64,000 nt of DNA from Cepaea nemoralis (taxonomy: Eukaryota > Mollusca > Gastropoda > Stylommatophora > Helicidae). A program made the translations under genes and the position numbers. Position 1 is the first letter of the stretch. Each line of letters begins with the position of its first letter. The DNA lies in assembly GCA_014155875.1 (NCBI GenBank), contig JACEFZ010013499.1, positions 62,001-126,000 on the forward strand, written 5' to 3'. Under the pieces are notes generated by a model. It searched no databases and was not told the DNA's origin. It worked only from the letters and a program-made list of their open reading frames with translations. Positions 1 through 10,432 of this stretch are shown here, in pieces.

Positions 1-464
1 TATTAAAAGCTTCCTGAAAAATTATGAATCTTGGAATGTAAATTAGGAAGAACTTGGAAGCAACAGAGATGTAGTTCCTGAGACGAATGTTGCAAAACCC
101 TTGAACTGCCAGAGTAATTAACAACGATTGCTGGGAAAAGGCTAATGAAACTAGAACATTATAAACTAACAATAAGAAAGAGACAAACAACTTTCTTTGG
201 TCATGTGATTAGAAGAGAGGTATTGGAGAACATTGCGACAACTCGAAAGATCGAGGGGGGGGGGGTGGGGGGGGGGGGGGTGGAGACAGGCAGAAGCAGA
301 TCGAGAGAAATGATGCTGGATGGATTGAGACGGTGGCATGGAGGAATATCATCAGCAGAGTTGATCCAGAATATCAATGACCGACATCTGTGGAGAGGCA
401 TGAACGCATACGCCAGCTGGCATGACACTTGATGCTGCTGCTTCTGCTGATGATGATAATGATG
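1..464 (+). mobile_element. LINE-B 3' end (RT C-terminal tail), degraded
   Basis: This is the 3' end of a non-LTR retrotransposon. It encodes the segment after the reverse transcriptase core: an IRKRQTTFFGHVIRRE stretch, a basic linker, and a tail ending near ASWHDT, closed by a (TGA)n-like 3' tail at 433-464. The copy at 9869-10432 matches it nearly throughout. The basic linker has turned into G-tracts (about 255-282). Upstream codons are broken, and the element runs off the left window edge. Confidence 0.85.
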
Positions 465-1025
465 AATATACGGGCAAATGGAAATATGCTTAAACAAGTG
501 AATCGATACAACTATCTCGGAACTGCCATACCATCTGACTGGATGTGCCTTGAAGATATTAGAATTGGTTGTCTTTTGCAAAATGGAAAATATACTGATC
601 AATGAAAAATTGCAACGAGAAAAATCGTTTTGAAGTGCTACATAAAACCTGTGGTATGAACATCTGAAAACCATCTACTGGCAGTGAAAATGTAGTTTCT
701 GAGGTAAATGCAAAGAATATCATAGACAGAAAAACTAATGAGAAAGTAGTACAAGAAATATATGAAAACCGTAAACTGATTAGAGAAATTAGACGTAGAT
801 AGTCAAGATTTTTCCGGCACGTCAAGAGAAGAAATAAACTAGAGAACTTGGTGACAACTGGCAAGATTGAGGGGAAAGGAAGAAGGGGAAGGCAGAGAAG
901 TAACTATCTGGATGGACTGGCCACGTGGTACGGTCGAGACATTAACACAGAGCTGATCCACGACTGTGAGATGGAGAAACATGACTGCCCACGCTTATTG
1001 GTATGGCACATGATGGTGGTGATTT
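465..1025 (+). mobile_element. LINE-A 3' fragment, degraded
   Basis: The order of conserved stretches matches the better LINE-A copies at 34.9-37.6 kb and 48.9-49.5 kb: the linker after YADD (VNRYNYLGT-like), the SDGRCLEEIRTR-like stretch, then KIEGKGRRGRQR and YLDGLATWYGRD near 866-950. Stops and frameshifts interrupt it. It ends with ggcacatgatggtggtg, the usual family tail. It directly follows a LINE-B 3' end. Confidence 0.8.
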
Positions 1026-1029
1026 ATAG

Positions 1030-1655
1030 AATCGAAAAGCTGAAACACGTTATGGCAACTGGAACAATTTATTGATAGAGGTAGAGGGAAACAGACGTTA
1101 GTTACACGGAGTGATACGTGCTGTTGTAGATAGCAAAATGTACACCAGAGCTCCAAAGTCGTTTCGTCCACACCTCGTCTTAACGATGATATAACCATAT
1201 AACTAAGCCATTCACACAAAAACCACACAAGATGGACCTTTTGAAGCAATGATTGAGAGTCAGACGCAAGGGAAGCCCAGTGATTGGAGTCTCATATGAC
1301 CATCGAAAACTTGCAAGTGACCTCCACCACCTCCATTCGTATATTGGATGTAGTGGTGAAATTTGAGCTAGTGTTGAAATCAAAGAACTGTCCACGAAAT
1401 CTAGCTGAGAATCCTCGTCTTGTTCTCTTATAAGGAAGGACATTGTCTACCACTATCACTGGCAATACGACTAGCAAATTTACACAAAGACCGACGCTGA
1501 CAAACAATCGGGATCCCTCAGACTGCAAACCCAAGAAAAACATTCTAACTGGAGACGTGGCCTTGAAGATATATTCAAAAGATGCTCGAACATCATTCCG
1601 ATGTCGATCAATGCCAATAGAAATGTAAGACCAATACGGATTTATTTTAGAGCAA
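1030..1655. other. Stretch with no recognised gene
   Basis: No domain, repeat copy or convincing coding bias is visible. ORFs of 60-87 codons overlap on both strands and look like chance. Confidence 0.5.
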
Positions 1656-1659
1656 CATC

Positions 1660-1800
1660 AGAGTTTATGTATTTCGTATTTCGGCTAAAGTATTATTAGT
1701 TTATTCACTCCATATAATATTTAACTCTTCAGTGTGCACCTGACGAGATAAAACGAAATGAACCAGGCAAGAAATCGTGCAATATATTTTTCTGTGGCTT
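1660..1800 (+). mobile_element. Solo terminal repeat of a Penelope-like element
   Basis: This block aligns with the terminal repeats of the Penelope-like elements at 8400-8515 (same orientation) and 59089-59200 (opposite). Shared parts are the tattattagtttattcac-type stretch, cctgacgagat, and a caggcaa..tcgtgcaat stretch. No RT or endonuclease lies beside it, so it is a solo or decayed terminal repeat. Confidence 0.7.
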
Positions 1801-2029
1801 CTGTGTTCAATTCAGAGTTGTCTATTAACTGTGACACTTTCATTTCCGGTCTCCCATAATAAAACTCTTCTACTCGGCCAAGGTTAATGAGTACACGCTC
1901 TATAGTATTGCTTTCCTGTCACTCATTAATCCATGAATTCCTCGTGTAGACATGAGCAATGACGGGAAGACATCCATCTCTCGCTTCACGCTGATGCAGA
2001 GGATGTCTAGCGTATCTGGTACATTCCAC

Positions 2030-2225
2030 AATGTAATATACGGGTAAATGGTAATATACTTAAACTGGTGAATCGGTACAATTATCTCGGAACATTCATA
2101 ACATCTGATGGGAGGGAGCCTTGAAAAGACTAGAACAAGAATATCTAAAGCAAAGGTTGCCGTTTGCAAGATGAAAAACATACTGACCAATAAAAAGCTC
2201 ATATTACAGTAAAGAAAAAGACAAA
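2030..2225 (+). mobile_element. LINE-A internal fragment
   Basis: It matches the LINE-A segment after the RT active site: tacgggtaaatgg, then gtgaatcggtacaattatctcgg, then a region like MKNILTNKK. It stops abruptly near 2225, with no 3' tail. Confidence 0.75.
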
Positions 2226-2284
2226 TGCATTCATACTTCAAGAGCTGAATATGGAAGAGGGTTGGCTATAAAGACGATAAAATA

Positions 2285-2530
2285 AAGAAAATTGATATAT
2301 TTTGGTCACTTGAAACGTCATGAGAGTTTGGAGAGAACAATACTGAATGGGTATATGCCCGGGAAGAGAGGAAGAGGAAGGTCAAAGAGAAGATGGGTGC
2401 ATGATGTGGGGGATGATCACCAGATGGGTGTATCGGACGCGGGATATCTTACTTGTGATCGAAAAGTTTACCACAAAGTTGTTATGGGAGCTAGGTTCTG
2501 CAAAAGACATGCTACTGAATGAATGCATTA
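2285..2530 (+). mobile_element. LINE-D 3' end (RT C-terminal tail)
   Basis: A 76-codon ORF carries IYFGHLKRHESLERTIL followed by MPGKRGRGRSKRRWVHDV, the familiar 'FGH-x-R-R ... GKRxRGRxxxRW' tail of animal non-LTR retrotransposons. It differs from LINE-A and LINE-B in this window. Its relative is on the minus strand at 3490-3727. A (CAT)n stretch follows at 2616-2632. Confidence 0.65.
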
Positions 2531-2628
2531 CTGTGAAAATCAACCTAATGTGAACTGCTTCCAAATGGCCTACTGCTGATTTTCGAACCCCGTATGCGGG
2601 GCTATAAAACTGTGAATCATCATCATCA

Positions 2629-2850
2629 TCATGTGCCATACCGGTAAGCGTGGGTAGTCATATTCGCCATTGAATTCACCATTCGCCATACATGATCACC
2701 AGAGTCGGGGATTAGCTCTGTGTTCTTCTCTCTACCATGCCACATGGTCAAGCTATCTAGATATTTCCTTCTCTGCCTTCCCCTGATTATTTTCCCCTCA
2801 ATCTTGCTAGTTGGCACTAAGTTAAGTTCTCTAGTTTATTTCTTCCCATT
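2629..2850 (-). mobile_element. LINE-A 3' end
   Basis: Read on the minus strand it gives SKIEGKIIRGRQRRKYLDS, then MWHGREKNTELIPDSGD and a TTHAYRYGT end. This is the extreme C-terminus of the LINE-A protein, followed by the (ATG)n tail at 2620-2632. Confidence 0.8.
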
Positions 2851-2980
2851 TTTTTTTCCTGCGTTTCCATCCTGTTTCAGGAATATTGCGGTCAACACCA
2901 GCATCTTTCAGCTGTATGTTGATTCCTAGGCTAGATTACGCTCATCAGCACGCCACGACTTTCTGAGCGACCCATAACGT
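2850..2980 (-). mobile_element. SINE-1 fragment, degraded
   Basis: Matches the 3' body of SINE-1 in reverse: atattgcggtcaacaccagcat, then tcagctg, then a gattacgctca stretch and ctttctgagcgac. The tRNA-like head is absent or unrecognisable. Confidence 0.6.
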
Positions 2981-3488
2981 GCCCAAAAATCTTGACCACC
3001 TACGTTTGAGAATAGTAGTCATAACATCACGGCCACTGTATGAAAAATGACAGCGTATAGAGAATGACTGTCTTGAGATGTGCTTGCTTGCCTGTGTTCG
3101 CTGGCTGTGGACTCCAGCGTGAAGTCGTGTATGTCGGATGAATACATCCTGTTGTCCAACATCAACTGTGATGTCATACCGGACCTGAGGTTAGCGTGAG
3201 TATCCGTTGTCCCATGTCTGACTTATTGGTGTGCAGACTGGTGGTACCTCGCCATGCAGGCGGATACTCTCCGGCTTCGGAGGAGTCATCGATCCTACTG
3301 ATATTAGCCAGGTCCCCGAAGTGACCTGTTACCCAGGACGCACGGCGTGGACGTGTCAGCAGGTCTTGGCCAGTATAGATCCCTCCCTGGTGCCTTGGAA
3401 ACACCTCTGCGTCCCTCTTGAGATGTGATATGAATACTGATATTAACTCTTTCAGTCCCATAATGATTTTACAGCAAGTGTGCTGGTT
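2981..3488. other. Stretch with no recognised gene
   Basis: Overlapping 65- and 110-codon ORFs lie on opposite strands at 3174-3506, with no recognisable motif and no second copy in the window. It may be an unclassified repeat. Confidence 0.4.
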
Positions 3489-3489
3489 G

Positions 3490-3728
3490 GAAATCATCAT
3501 CATCATGTGAAATGGTATATATACAGAGCGTCCCTCTCATCACTAATGGCCAGAAAGAGTCTCGATCCTTTGTTAGTTCCCATGCCTTATGCATTTTCAT
3601 GTCCAGTGTTTTTTCCAGTTCCTGTGTTCTTCTTCGCTGCTGTTCGACTTCAGCCTCTCCAGGAACCATGTCTGACATCACTGCCCTTTCTAACCTGCCG
3701 TGGCGTTTAATATGACTAAAATATTTAT
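3490..3728 (-). mobile_element. LINE-D 3' end
   Basis: An 88-codon minus-strand ORF begins KYFSHIKRHGRLERAVMSD and continues through a charged linker to a WPLVMRGTLCIYTISHDDDD end. The order of motifs matches the LINE-D copy at 2285-2530, and a (CAT)n tail is present at 3496-3505. The copy is broken upstream exactly where the 31-bp minisatellite starts. Confidence 0.65.
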
Positions 3729-3733
3729 GTTTC

Positions 3734-4035
3734 ACAGGCGCGGTTCCGTTTATATTTGTGTTTCAGAGACGAGGTGCTGTTTATATTTGTGTTTCAGAGG
3801 CGCGGTGCCGTTTATATTTGTGTTTCAGAGGCGCGGTATCGTTTATATTTGTGTTTCAGAGGTGAGGTGCCGTTTATATTTGTGTTTCAGAGGTGAGGTG
3901 CCGTTTATATTTGTGTTTCAGAGGTGAGGTGCCTTTTATATTTGTGTTTCAGAGGCGCGGTGCCGTTTATATTTGTGTTTCAGAGGCGCGGTGCCATTTA
4001 ATATTTATGTTTCAGAGGCGCGGTGCCGTTTATAG
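3734..4035. repeat. 31-bp minisatellite, about 10 copies
   Basis: The unit runs ggcgcggtgccgtttatat then ttgtgtttcaga, 31 bp, repeated head to tail with few substitutions. Because 31 is not divisible by 3 and the unit has no forward stop codon, the array stays open through successive frames and yields a meaningless ORF of VYICVSE / LYLCFRG / FIFVFQR segments. Confidence 0.9.
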
Positions 4036-4229
4036 CCAGTTTTATACCATCTTCAGATCTTGTAGAATGTCGGTACTTTACTTCTTTCAGACCACGGTTT
4101 TGTAATAATGTTTCAACCTCAAAAGCGTGGATTTAATAGGAAATAACTTTAAACATTACGAAAGTCTTACACTTTCTTACACAGCGGAAATAGCCATCCG
4201 GGAAGGCAGATTTATTTAGCATATTCTGC

Positions 4230-4700
4230 TTCTTCTCTTCCTCCACTTACCTTAGTGAAGTGTTGGGGTGGGGTGGGGTTGGGGGTGGGAGGAGATGTAA
4301 AGATCTTTTATGCGCCCTCTCTAATGTTATTTGTACGTTGGTATTCATGTCTCCAAAGTTGTTCTTGATACCATAACTGTTTTGCGCGATCTTCCCCTTG
4401 CTCTGTATCCATTACATTTCTCAAATGTAGCTCTTTCTGGAAGATGGGATTAGGGCTTTCTTGTGAAGTGGCCAAACTATTTAATCTGTTGCTCTTTAAT
4501 GAAACAATAATTATGTCTGCCTGTCACCACTGTATCTGTATTTTCAGTGCTTATTTTCCTGTAATATTTCTCACGTTTGGAACTGACTTAATTTCGATGG
4601 TTCTGAATGCTCTCTTCAGCTTCTACCATTAACACTTGGTTGTTCGCGAATAATAATTCTGAAATGTTATCTTCTTCTTCGCCATCTGCTTCACGGCATA
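4230..4700 (-). mobile_element. LINE-K C-terminal remnant (tentative)
   Basis: Minus-strand translation, with frameshifts, gives FGHFTRKP..SHLPERATFEKCNGYRARGRSRK-like segments. These have the FGH and RGRxR pattern of non-LTR retrotransposon tails. There is no second copy to confirm it. A G/T-rich low-complexity patch lies at 4262-4295. Confidence 0.45.
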
Positions 4701-5127
4701 TATTGTCAAGAACGATTACTGAAACTGGTAATTAGAATGCTGAAGAATTGTATATGCTTAGGTTCTGCCTTCAGCGGGAGACTCATTGTCAATGCGGATA
4801 TCAATAATAACCGCATCGAACAAAACTGCAATAATTTGGCGCGTCTCGCCAAAAATGAATGGAGAAATTCCGATCATACAATGAAACATAAGTTAGTTCT
4901 ACGTAAAGCGGACGCCAACAGCTGTTGCTTGTGCAGCTGTGAGAGTGGTCAAAGGCGGTGACATGGTGGAATATAATCAATAGCATTTACCCAGAAAGCA
5001 AAAGGCCGTTATCTGTAGATAGACACGAACGTCTGCATCACGTTTCAAGGACATGATGGTGATTATGATACGAATCGTGTAATGACTGTTTTGAATAATA
5101 AATGCCTGTTTGCCTGTTGTAGTGTTT

Positions 5128-5515
5128 CGCGTATTCTGAAATACAGCAGTGTTTATTCAGATATGTGTTCTGATATACAGCACTGTTTTTTTCTTCTTCA
5201 GATATGTGTTCTGAAATACAGCACTGTTTATTCAGATATGTGATCTGAAATAGAGCACTGTTTTTTTCTTTCAGATATGTGTTCTGAAATACAGCTACCA
5301 GGGCCGTGCCGTGCTATGATACAGAGAGACGACCGCATCTGGCGGCACCGTAAAGGGGTGGTATAAAGCAGCGAAGGAGGGTCGGCATTTCGAAGACTTG
5401 CATCATTAAGGGGCATCATTTCGAAGACTTGCATCATACTGAGAATATCTACCGCACGGCCCTGCACAGCACTGCCCATTCAGATATACGTTCTGAAATA
5501 CAGCACTACCCATTC
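5128..5515. repeat. Short minisatellite of ttctgaaatacagcac units, interrupted
   Basis: Units of about 33-45 bp built on 'gttctgaaatacagcactg...ttcagatat' occur at least five times. The array is split by the TIR element at 5299-5464, after which one or two units resume. Confidence 0.7.
5299..5464. mobile_element. 166-bp TIR element (MITE-like)
   Basis: It starts cagggccgtgc and ends with the reverse complement gcacggccctg. It sits inside one unit of the surrounding minisatellite, splitting 'aatacagc' from 'actgccc', with short imperfect acagc direct repeats at the edges. CAGGG ends are common in hAT elements, but an exact 8-bp duplication is not visible. The interior holds a 20-bp direct repeat (catttcgaagacttgcatca) twice. 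Confidence 0.55.
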
Positions 5516-5519
5516 ACAT

Positions 5520-6198
5520 ACTCCATAATTAAACAAACTAAAATGGTAAAAAATATAGACCTTTATTTATATACAAAAGTCATATATATTTATAAAAATA
5601 ATCGTTTACGACGTGTATACAATATCAAAATAAATAGGAATAAAAAATAAAATAAATGACTAGCAAAATAATTAGTGTATTTTGTTTGGCTTCCCCTGCG
5701 CCAGTAAATGTATGCTGCTTGTTTCAGTCCATCTAACAAGTGACCGTCTGTAAAGAAGACAGTTTTAGCTGTTAGACACTAATCATTTTGTTTAGTTAAA
5801 TACAGTAAACACTAGATCACTCACTGTAGGCTGAGATCCTGATCCCCCTACTCACCCACCCACACCCACACTCACACACACACAGATAACGAGAGAGCGA
5901 GGAGGGATAAAGGACTTTCTCTATACACTTCCCATCCACGCTAACATGCTTATTCCATATATGGTGCTAGACAGACATATTTGTATAGACCAACTCAATG
6001 GGTGGCATGGCAAACATCGCCTCGCCCGCCATTACTTGCCAGGACATTTGTTGTTACCCATTTTAGATTGCGCCGACCTGGGAGTCTTGGTTAGACTCGA
6101 GGGAGATTCGAATATATGACCTCTCCCCGAACCGGCAAGCGAGGGTGCTAGTCTCTCTCTAGCGCGCCTCCCAGCCATAGAGTTCCTAAAGTTAGTTT
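5520..6198. other. AT-rich stretch with no recognised gene
   Basis: A/T-rich sequence with a small CA-rich run at 5862-5882. No coding region or repeat copy was recognised. Confidence 0.5.
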
Positions 6199-6199
6199 C

Positions 6200-6430
6200 A
6201 CATCCTTGACAGGACGTAGCAGTCAACCCCCGCATTGTTTGGCTGTTCGTGATTCCTGGGCAAGTTTACTTTCAGTAGTTTTCCATTGCTTTCTGAACGA
6301 CCGGCACCCATACCATTTCATAAAACAAACCAACGTAAAGCGGTCAGCTGCCAAATCGTTCACAGCTGTGATTCTGACGCAGGTATGTGGAATTACGAAC
6401 TGCGTCCGTAGCCACGGAGCCGGCAGCTAA
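6200..6430 (-). mobile_element. SINE-1b copy
   Basis: On the minus strand: a gccggctccgtggctacgg head, a middle with gcggtcg.tcagaaagcaatgg, and a tgctacgtcctgtcaaggat 3' end. The same order occurs at 12237-12460, 33748-33985 and 38157-38345. The B box is weak, so the tRNA origin is inferred from better SINE-1 copies. Confidence 0.75.
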
Positions 6431-6739
6431 AGGGTACTGTTTAGTTAATTAATTAGGGAAGGAAGTGGCTGTGAGATGACAAAATCGGTCTAAGCCTATA
6501 CATTTTCCTGGTTAGAATTCCAATACAGGGCGGCATTGTTTTACAAGTGTCAATGATTTAGAATGATATCACACTCTCTGAGTAGTGAGACTGGGATACC
6601 TATTATTCTCGAATCAGGTCGAAAAAAAAAATAAAAAATAGGACTTTCCGTGTGCGAGATGCGTATATAAAACTCCCTTATAGAAGTTGGAAATCGTAAA
6701 GGGTAGGTCGTAAGTCTGTCTCATTGAGAAATATTTTTT

Positions 6740-6898
6740 GGGGGTGATGGGGGTGGGGGAAGAGAAACCTTCGTAGTGATAGATAATTAATATGATCTTA
6801 GATGGGTTAGAGATAAGAGAAAGTCAGTTTTCGCAGTGATAAATAAAGCATGGTATCTAAACGGAATATCTATAGATAAATTCAGTTTTAATAAAGAA
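6740..6898. repeat. Left outlier of the 59-bp satellite
   Basis: Contains 'gagaaa..tcgtagtgatagat' and 'gagaaagtcagttttcgcagtgataaataaagcat', recognisable units of the satellite at 8.9-11.3 kb. The Penelope element at 6899-8518 separates them, so it appears to have landed in the array. Confidence 0.7.
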
Positions 6899-7099
6899 AA
6901 CACAAACAATAGATTGCACGATTTATTGCCTGGCATATTTCGCTGCATCTCGCCAGGTTCATACTGCAGAGGTCACACAACACAAAGTGAAATAATTAGA
7001 TAAATCCTTCAAGCTGAAATATACACATGTTCGCACAGTGATGTCGATTTTCTACCACGATAATTGTAAACTGACTAACATGTCTTTCTGCTTACACAA

Positions 7100-7595
7100 G
7101 GTCTCCATGGCGCATTTAGAAGAAACGAGATCTTTAGACATCAATAACTTGTTCTTCTACCGTCGTTACGTGGACGATATACTAATTATCACCACAGACG
7201 AGCTACAAGCAACGTCGTTCCAGGCCACAATGAACGTGACACATAAAAACATCTCTCTATCTATGGAATACGAACACAACGAAGCGTTGCCGTTTCTAGA
7301 TATCCTAATGAGACGTAGAGCAGACGGCACAATGAAAAGATCGATGTCCCGTAAAGAAACATGGACTGGCCAATACTTAAATTTTCAGAGCTTCGCACCT
7401 GTCCAGTACAAATGGGGCTTAGTGCGGACCCTGTTTGACCGTGCTGGGAAGATATGCACACAGGACACACTGACAGAGGAATTTGAAACTCTGAAGAATG
7501 CCTTGACTCCACAGGATTTATAAAGCGCCACTGCCAACAACCCAAACCAAAACCAGAAGATACTACAGTCCCTAAACTCAAGGTTTTCATTCAGC
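7100..7595 (+). pseudogene. Penelope reverse transcriptase, C-terminal part
   Basis: This is the palm and thumb part of the polymerase that would copy the element's RNA. YRRYVDDILIITTDE near 7160-7200 is RT motif C with the YVDD catalytic pair. It is followed by LPFLDILMRRRADGT and a VRTLFDRAGKICT stretch, as in Penelope-family RTs and in the same order in the second copy at 59.9-60.3 kb. The first roughly 20 codons of the ORF starting at 7038 come from the terminal repeat and are not true RT. Motifs before YVDD are absent. A stop at 7521-7523 and a frame change precede the SINE insertion. This copy should be inactive. Confidence 0.85.
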
Positions 7596-7866
7596 TAACC
7601 TTCCGAGGGCGGCTTCCTGGCCTAGAGGTTAGCGACTTTTCTCCGTAATCTCGTATACTCTCGTAAGTAACGTGACTGACGGTGAGAATCAGCAGTGGTT
7701 CGAATCGCGTAGGTAACTTACGGGGTATGTGAGCCAGCCGCTCAGAAAGCATTGGCAAACTACTGAGTGTAATCTTGCCAAGAAATCAACAATCAGCTGA
7801 AAGATGCTGATGTTAACAGCAATGTCCTGTAAAGGATATGCAAACATTTTCTTAACCTTCCGAGGG
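7596..7866 (+). mobile_element. SINE-1 insertion with 14-bp target-site duplication
   Basis: The body at 7610-7852 starts cggcttcctggcctagaggt, has a polymerase III B-box-like ggttcgaatcg, and ends cctgtaaaggatatgc plus an A/T-rich tail. It is flanked by exact copies of taaccttccgaggg at 7596-7609 and 7853-7866. Removing the insert and one duplicate reconnects the Penelope reading frame across TFRGDD, so this is a true insertion. Confidence 0.93.
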
Positions 7867-8316
7867 GATGACGTAATGCAACGTCTGCAGGACCGGCTCA
7901 TCACAGCAGTCGGGCGAACATTCTGTGCTACAACTTCAGTTAACAGGTACAGAACCACACCGATCCCCACCCCAGCAGTAAAAGAACATGTAGCTTTGTA
8001 CGCCAAATCGAATTGTATTTACCAATTTACAAGCAGGTGCGAGGCCATCAACATCGGCAGAACAGAGCGACAGTTATATAGCAGGGTTTTGGAACACATT
8101 CCGAACTGGGTCGACAAGATAATACATACAGACGGCGTTAGCCTAGGTAGGCCGACACACCGGAACAGTCCCGCTTCATCGGTAACGAGACATGTGTTCG
8201 AGAGTGGTCATGTAGTTGAGAGAGACAGTGCCTTCCGTGTGTTGTTCAACGCACAAAGTAGTCGCATGTTAAAGTTTACAGAAGCTATATTGATCAACCT
8301 ACGTAAAACGGCCTAG
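7867..8316 (+). pseudogene. Penelope GIY-YIG endonuclease domain
   Basis: This domain nicks target DNA for insertion in the Penelope family. The segment reads GDDVMQRLQDRL, then CIYQFTSRCEAINIGRTERQ, a RVLEHIPNW stretch, and a SVTRHVFESGHVVERDSAF region before the stop at 8314-8316. In the usual motif a tyrosine precedes IGRT; here it is asparagine (INIG), so a key residue is missing although the arginine and EH that follow remain. The ATG at 7804 falls inside the SINE and is not a real start. Confidence 0.82.
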
Positions 8317-8624
8317 TGCAAGCAGAAAGACATGTTAGTCAGTTTAAAATTACCGTGGTAGAAAATCGACATTACTGTACGAACATGTGTATATTTCAAC
8401 TTGAAGGAGTTATCTAGTTATTTCACTTTATGTGGTGTGACTTCTGCAGTATGTACCTGACGAGATGCAGTGAAATATGCCAGGCAATAAATCGTGCAAT
8501 CTATTGTTTGTGTCTTTCGTTACTCAAATTCACCACGGGAAAACATTGTTTTTAAATTCAATTTTCGCAGTAACAGATAGAGCATGTAATTTGTAAAGAT
8601 AAAGTCAGAAAGTGGAGAGTGGAA

Positions 8625-8945
8625 AAGAAGAAGTAACAAAGACATTTATGATCTGTTTAAGTCCCCGCTAATCACTGGTATCATGAAGGCTAATAGACTA
8701 CAATGGCTGGGGCATATAGAAAGAATGGAAGATAATAGGGAAACAAAACTCGCATACACTCATGAAATAAATGACCGTAGACCCAGAGGTAGACCAAGAA
8801 GACGGTGGAGAGATAATATATATACAGACCTACAAGCACTTGGAATCAACGACTGGCAAGAGAGGGTCAACCAGAGAGACGAATGGAGACGGATTGTATC
8901 TGCAGCAAAGAACCTCAATGGCTCGGAACGCTGATGAAGAAGAAG
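8625..8945 (+). mobile_element. LINE-C 3' end (RT C-terminal tail)
   Basis: An 83-codon ORF at 8683-8934 reads RLQWLGHIERMEDNRETKL and then RRPRGRPRRRWRDNIYTDLQ, ending before a (GAA)n tail. The 'RLxWxGHxxRM ... RPRGRPxxRW' pattern is a frequent 3' end of animal non-LTR elements. It is the best-preserved ORF of this family here and sits between satellite blocks. Confidence 0.8.
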
Positions 8946-9510
8946 AAAGTCAGACTTCGCAATAATAGAGCATGTTAGCAAATTTGAATATGAATAGAGA
9001 AAGTCAACCTTCGCAGTGATAGATAGAGCATGGTAGATTGGATGTAGTGTGTATAGAGAAAGTTAACCTCAGCAGGGATAAATAGATCATCTTAGGTTGG
9101 ATGTAATGTGTATAGAGATAGTTAACCTAAGCCAGGATAGATAGATCATCTTAGGTCGGATGTAGTGTGTATAGAGAAAGTCAACCTTCGCTGTGATAGA
9201 TAGAGCATGTTAGATTGGATGTAGTGTGCATAGAGAAAGTTAACCCCAGCAGGGATAAATAGAGCATGTTAGGTTGGATGTAGTGTGCATAGAGAAAGTT
9301 AACCTCAGCAGGGATAGATAGAGCATCTTAAGTTGGATGTAGTGTGCATAGAGAAAGTTAACCTCAGCAGGGATAAATAGAGCATGTTGGGTTGGATGTA
9401 GTGTGTATAGAGAAAGTTAACCTCACCGGGGATAGATAGAGCATGTTAAGCTGGATGTTATCTGTACAGAGAAATTCTACCTTTGAGTGATGGATAGACA
9501 TATTAGCATT

Positions 9511-9762
9511 GTTGGTATCTTTAAAAAAATGTCGCTTAAAAGTCGAAAGGGTCGACTTCATTGCACTGGGGTTTATCCCATATGGCTCGATCTCTTTCCG
9601 TAGCGCAGAAAGCGTCGCACAAGGCACGAACTCCGTAGCTCTAGCGACGACCCACAGGAGTCTTCAAAAAATTTCACTCGCGGCCTGGAATCGAAGCCAC
9701 AACTTTCGGAGCTTGAGTCAAACAGCTTGACCACTTCGCCACGGAGACCCCTGTCGGTATCT
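9511..9762 (-). mobile_element. SINE-2 copy inside satellite, with target duplication
   Basis: On the minus strand: ctccgtggcgaagtggtcaa (A-box-like head), a B-box-like ggcttcgattcc, a central ctacggagttcgtgc block, then a tail ending in T/A-rich sequence. Flanks gttggtatct (9511-9520) and gtcggtatct (9753-9762) form a 10-bp duplication with one mismatch, both within a satellite unit. Confidence 0.88.
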
Positions 9763-9868
9763 GCACAGAGAAAGTCGACCCGCGCAGTGATAGAACATGT
9801 TAGTGTGAATGTTATTTGTATAGAGAAATTCAACCTTGGCAGTGATAGATATAGCATATTAGCGTGGC

Positions 9869-10432
9869 CAGGGGAAACATCAGATGGAAGATGTACAACA
9901 GAGATTGAGAGCAGAATAGGGCAATCAAAAGCCGCATTTCAGAAAATGAAGAGTATCTTAATGCAATAATCACTATCACTGAATGTAAGAGAGTGCTGAA
10001 ATGCTATGTAGAACCAGTTTTTCTGTATGGCAGTGAATCTTGGAATGTAAATGAAGAAATTAAGAAGAAATTAGAAGCAACAGAGATGTGGTTCCTGAGA
10101 CGAATGTTGCGAATTCCTTGGACTGCCAGAGTAACTAACAACGACTGCCTGAAACAGGCTAATGAAACTAGAACATTATATACAACAATAAGAAAGAGAC
10201 AAACATCTTTTTTCGGTCATGTGATGAGAAGAGAGGCATTGGAAAACATCGTAACAATTGGAAAGATCAAGGGGAAGAGAGGCAGAGGCAGATCAAGAGA
10301 AATGATGCTGGATGGCTTGAGACGGTGGCATGTAGGAATATCAGCAGCAGAGTTGATCAAGAAAACCAAAGACCGAGATCTGTGGAGAGCCATGAACGCC
10401 TACACCAGCTGGCAGGGCACTTGATGATGATG
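9869..10432 (+). mobile_element. LINE-B 3' half, best copy
   Basis: The 143-codon ORF at 9993-10424 encodes the region after the RT active site: LKCYVEPVFLYGSESWNVNE, TEMWFLRRMLRIPWTARVTN, IRKRQTSFFGHVMRREALEN, then the basic linker GKRGRGRSRE and a WRAMNAYTSWQGT end. These are typical of the CFDP2-like endonuclease/RT retrotransposons. A frame break near 9970 separates a TSDGRCTTEIESRIG segment. It interrupts a satellite unit cleanly between attagcgtgg and gtatctgcac. Confidence 0.88.

Larger units (their letters stand above)
6899..8518 (+). mobile_element. Penelope-like element, 5'-truncated, with inverted terminal repeats
   Basis: The element has the C-terminal part of a Penelope-type reverse transcriptase and a GIY-YIG-type endonuclease. 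The flanks 6901-7100 and 8322-8515 are inverted copies of each other, about 195 bp and near-identical by eye; inverted pseudo-LTRs of this kind are known for the family. The N-terminal RT motifs are missing. A SINE-1 copy (7610-7852) splits the coding region between RT and endonuclease. It lies within the 59-bp satellite. Confidence 0.88.

Noticed and set aside
7038..7523. Telomerase or host reverse transcriptase gene
   Set aside because: The YVDD-FLDIL order, the GIY-YIG neighbour and inverted terminal repeats identify a Penelope-like element.
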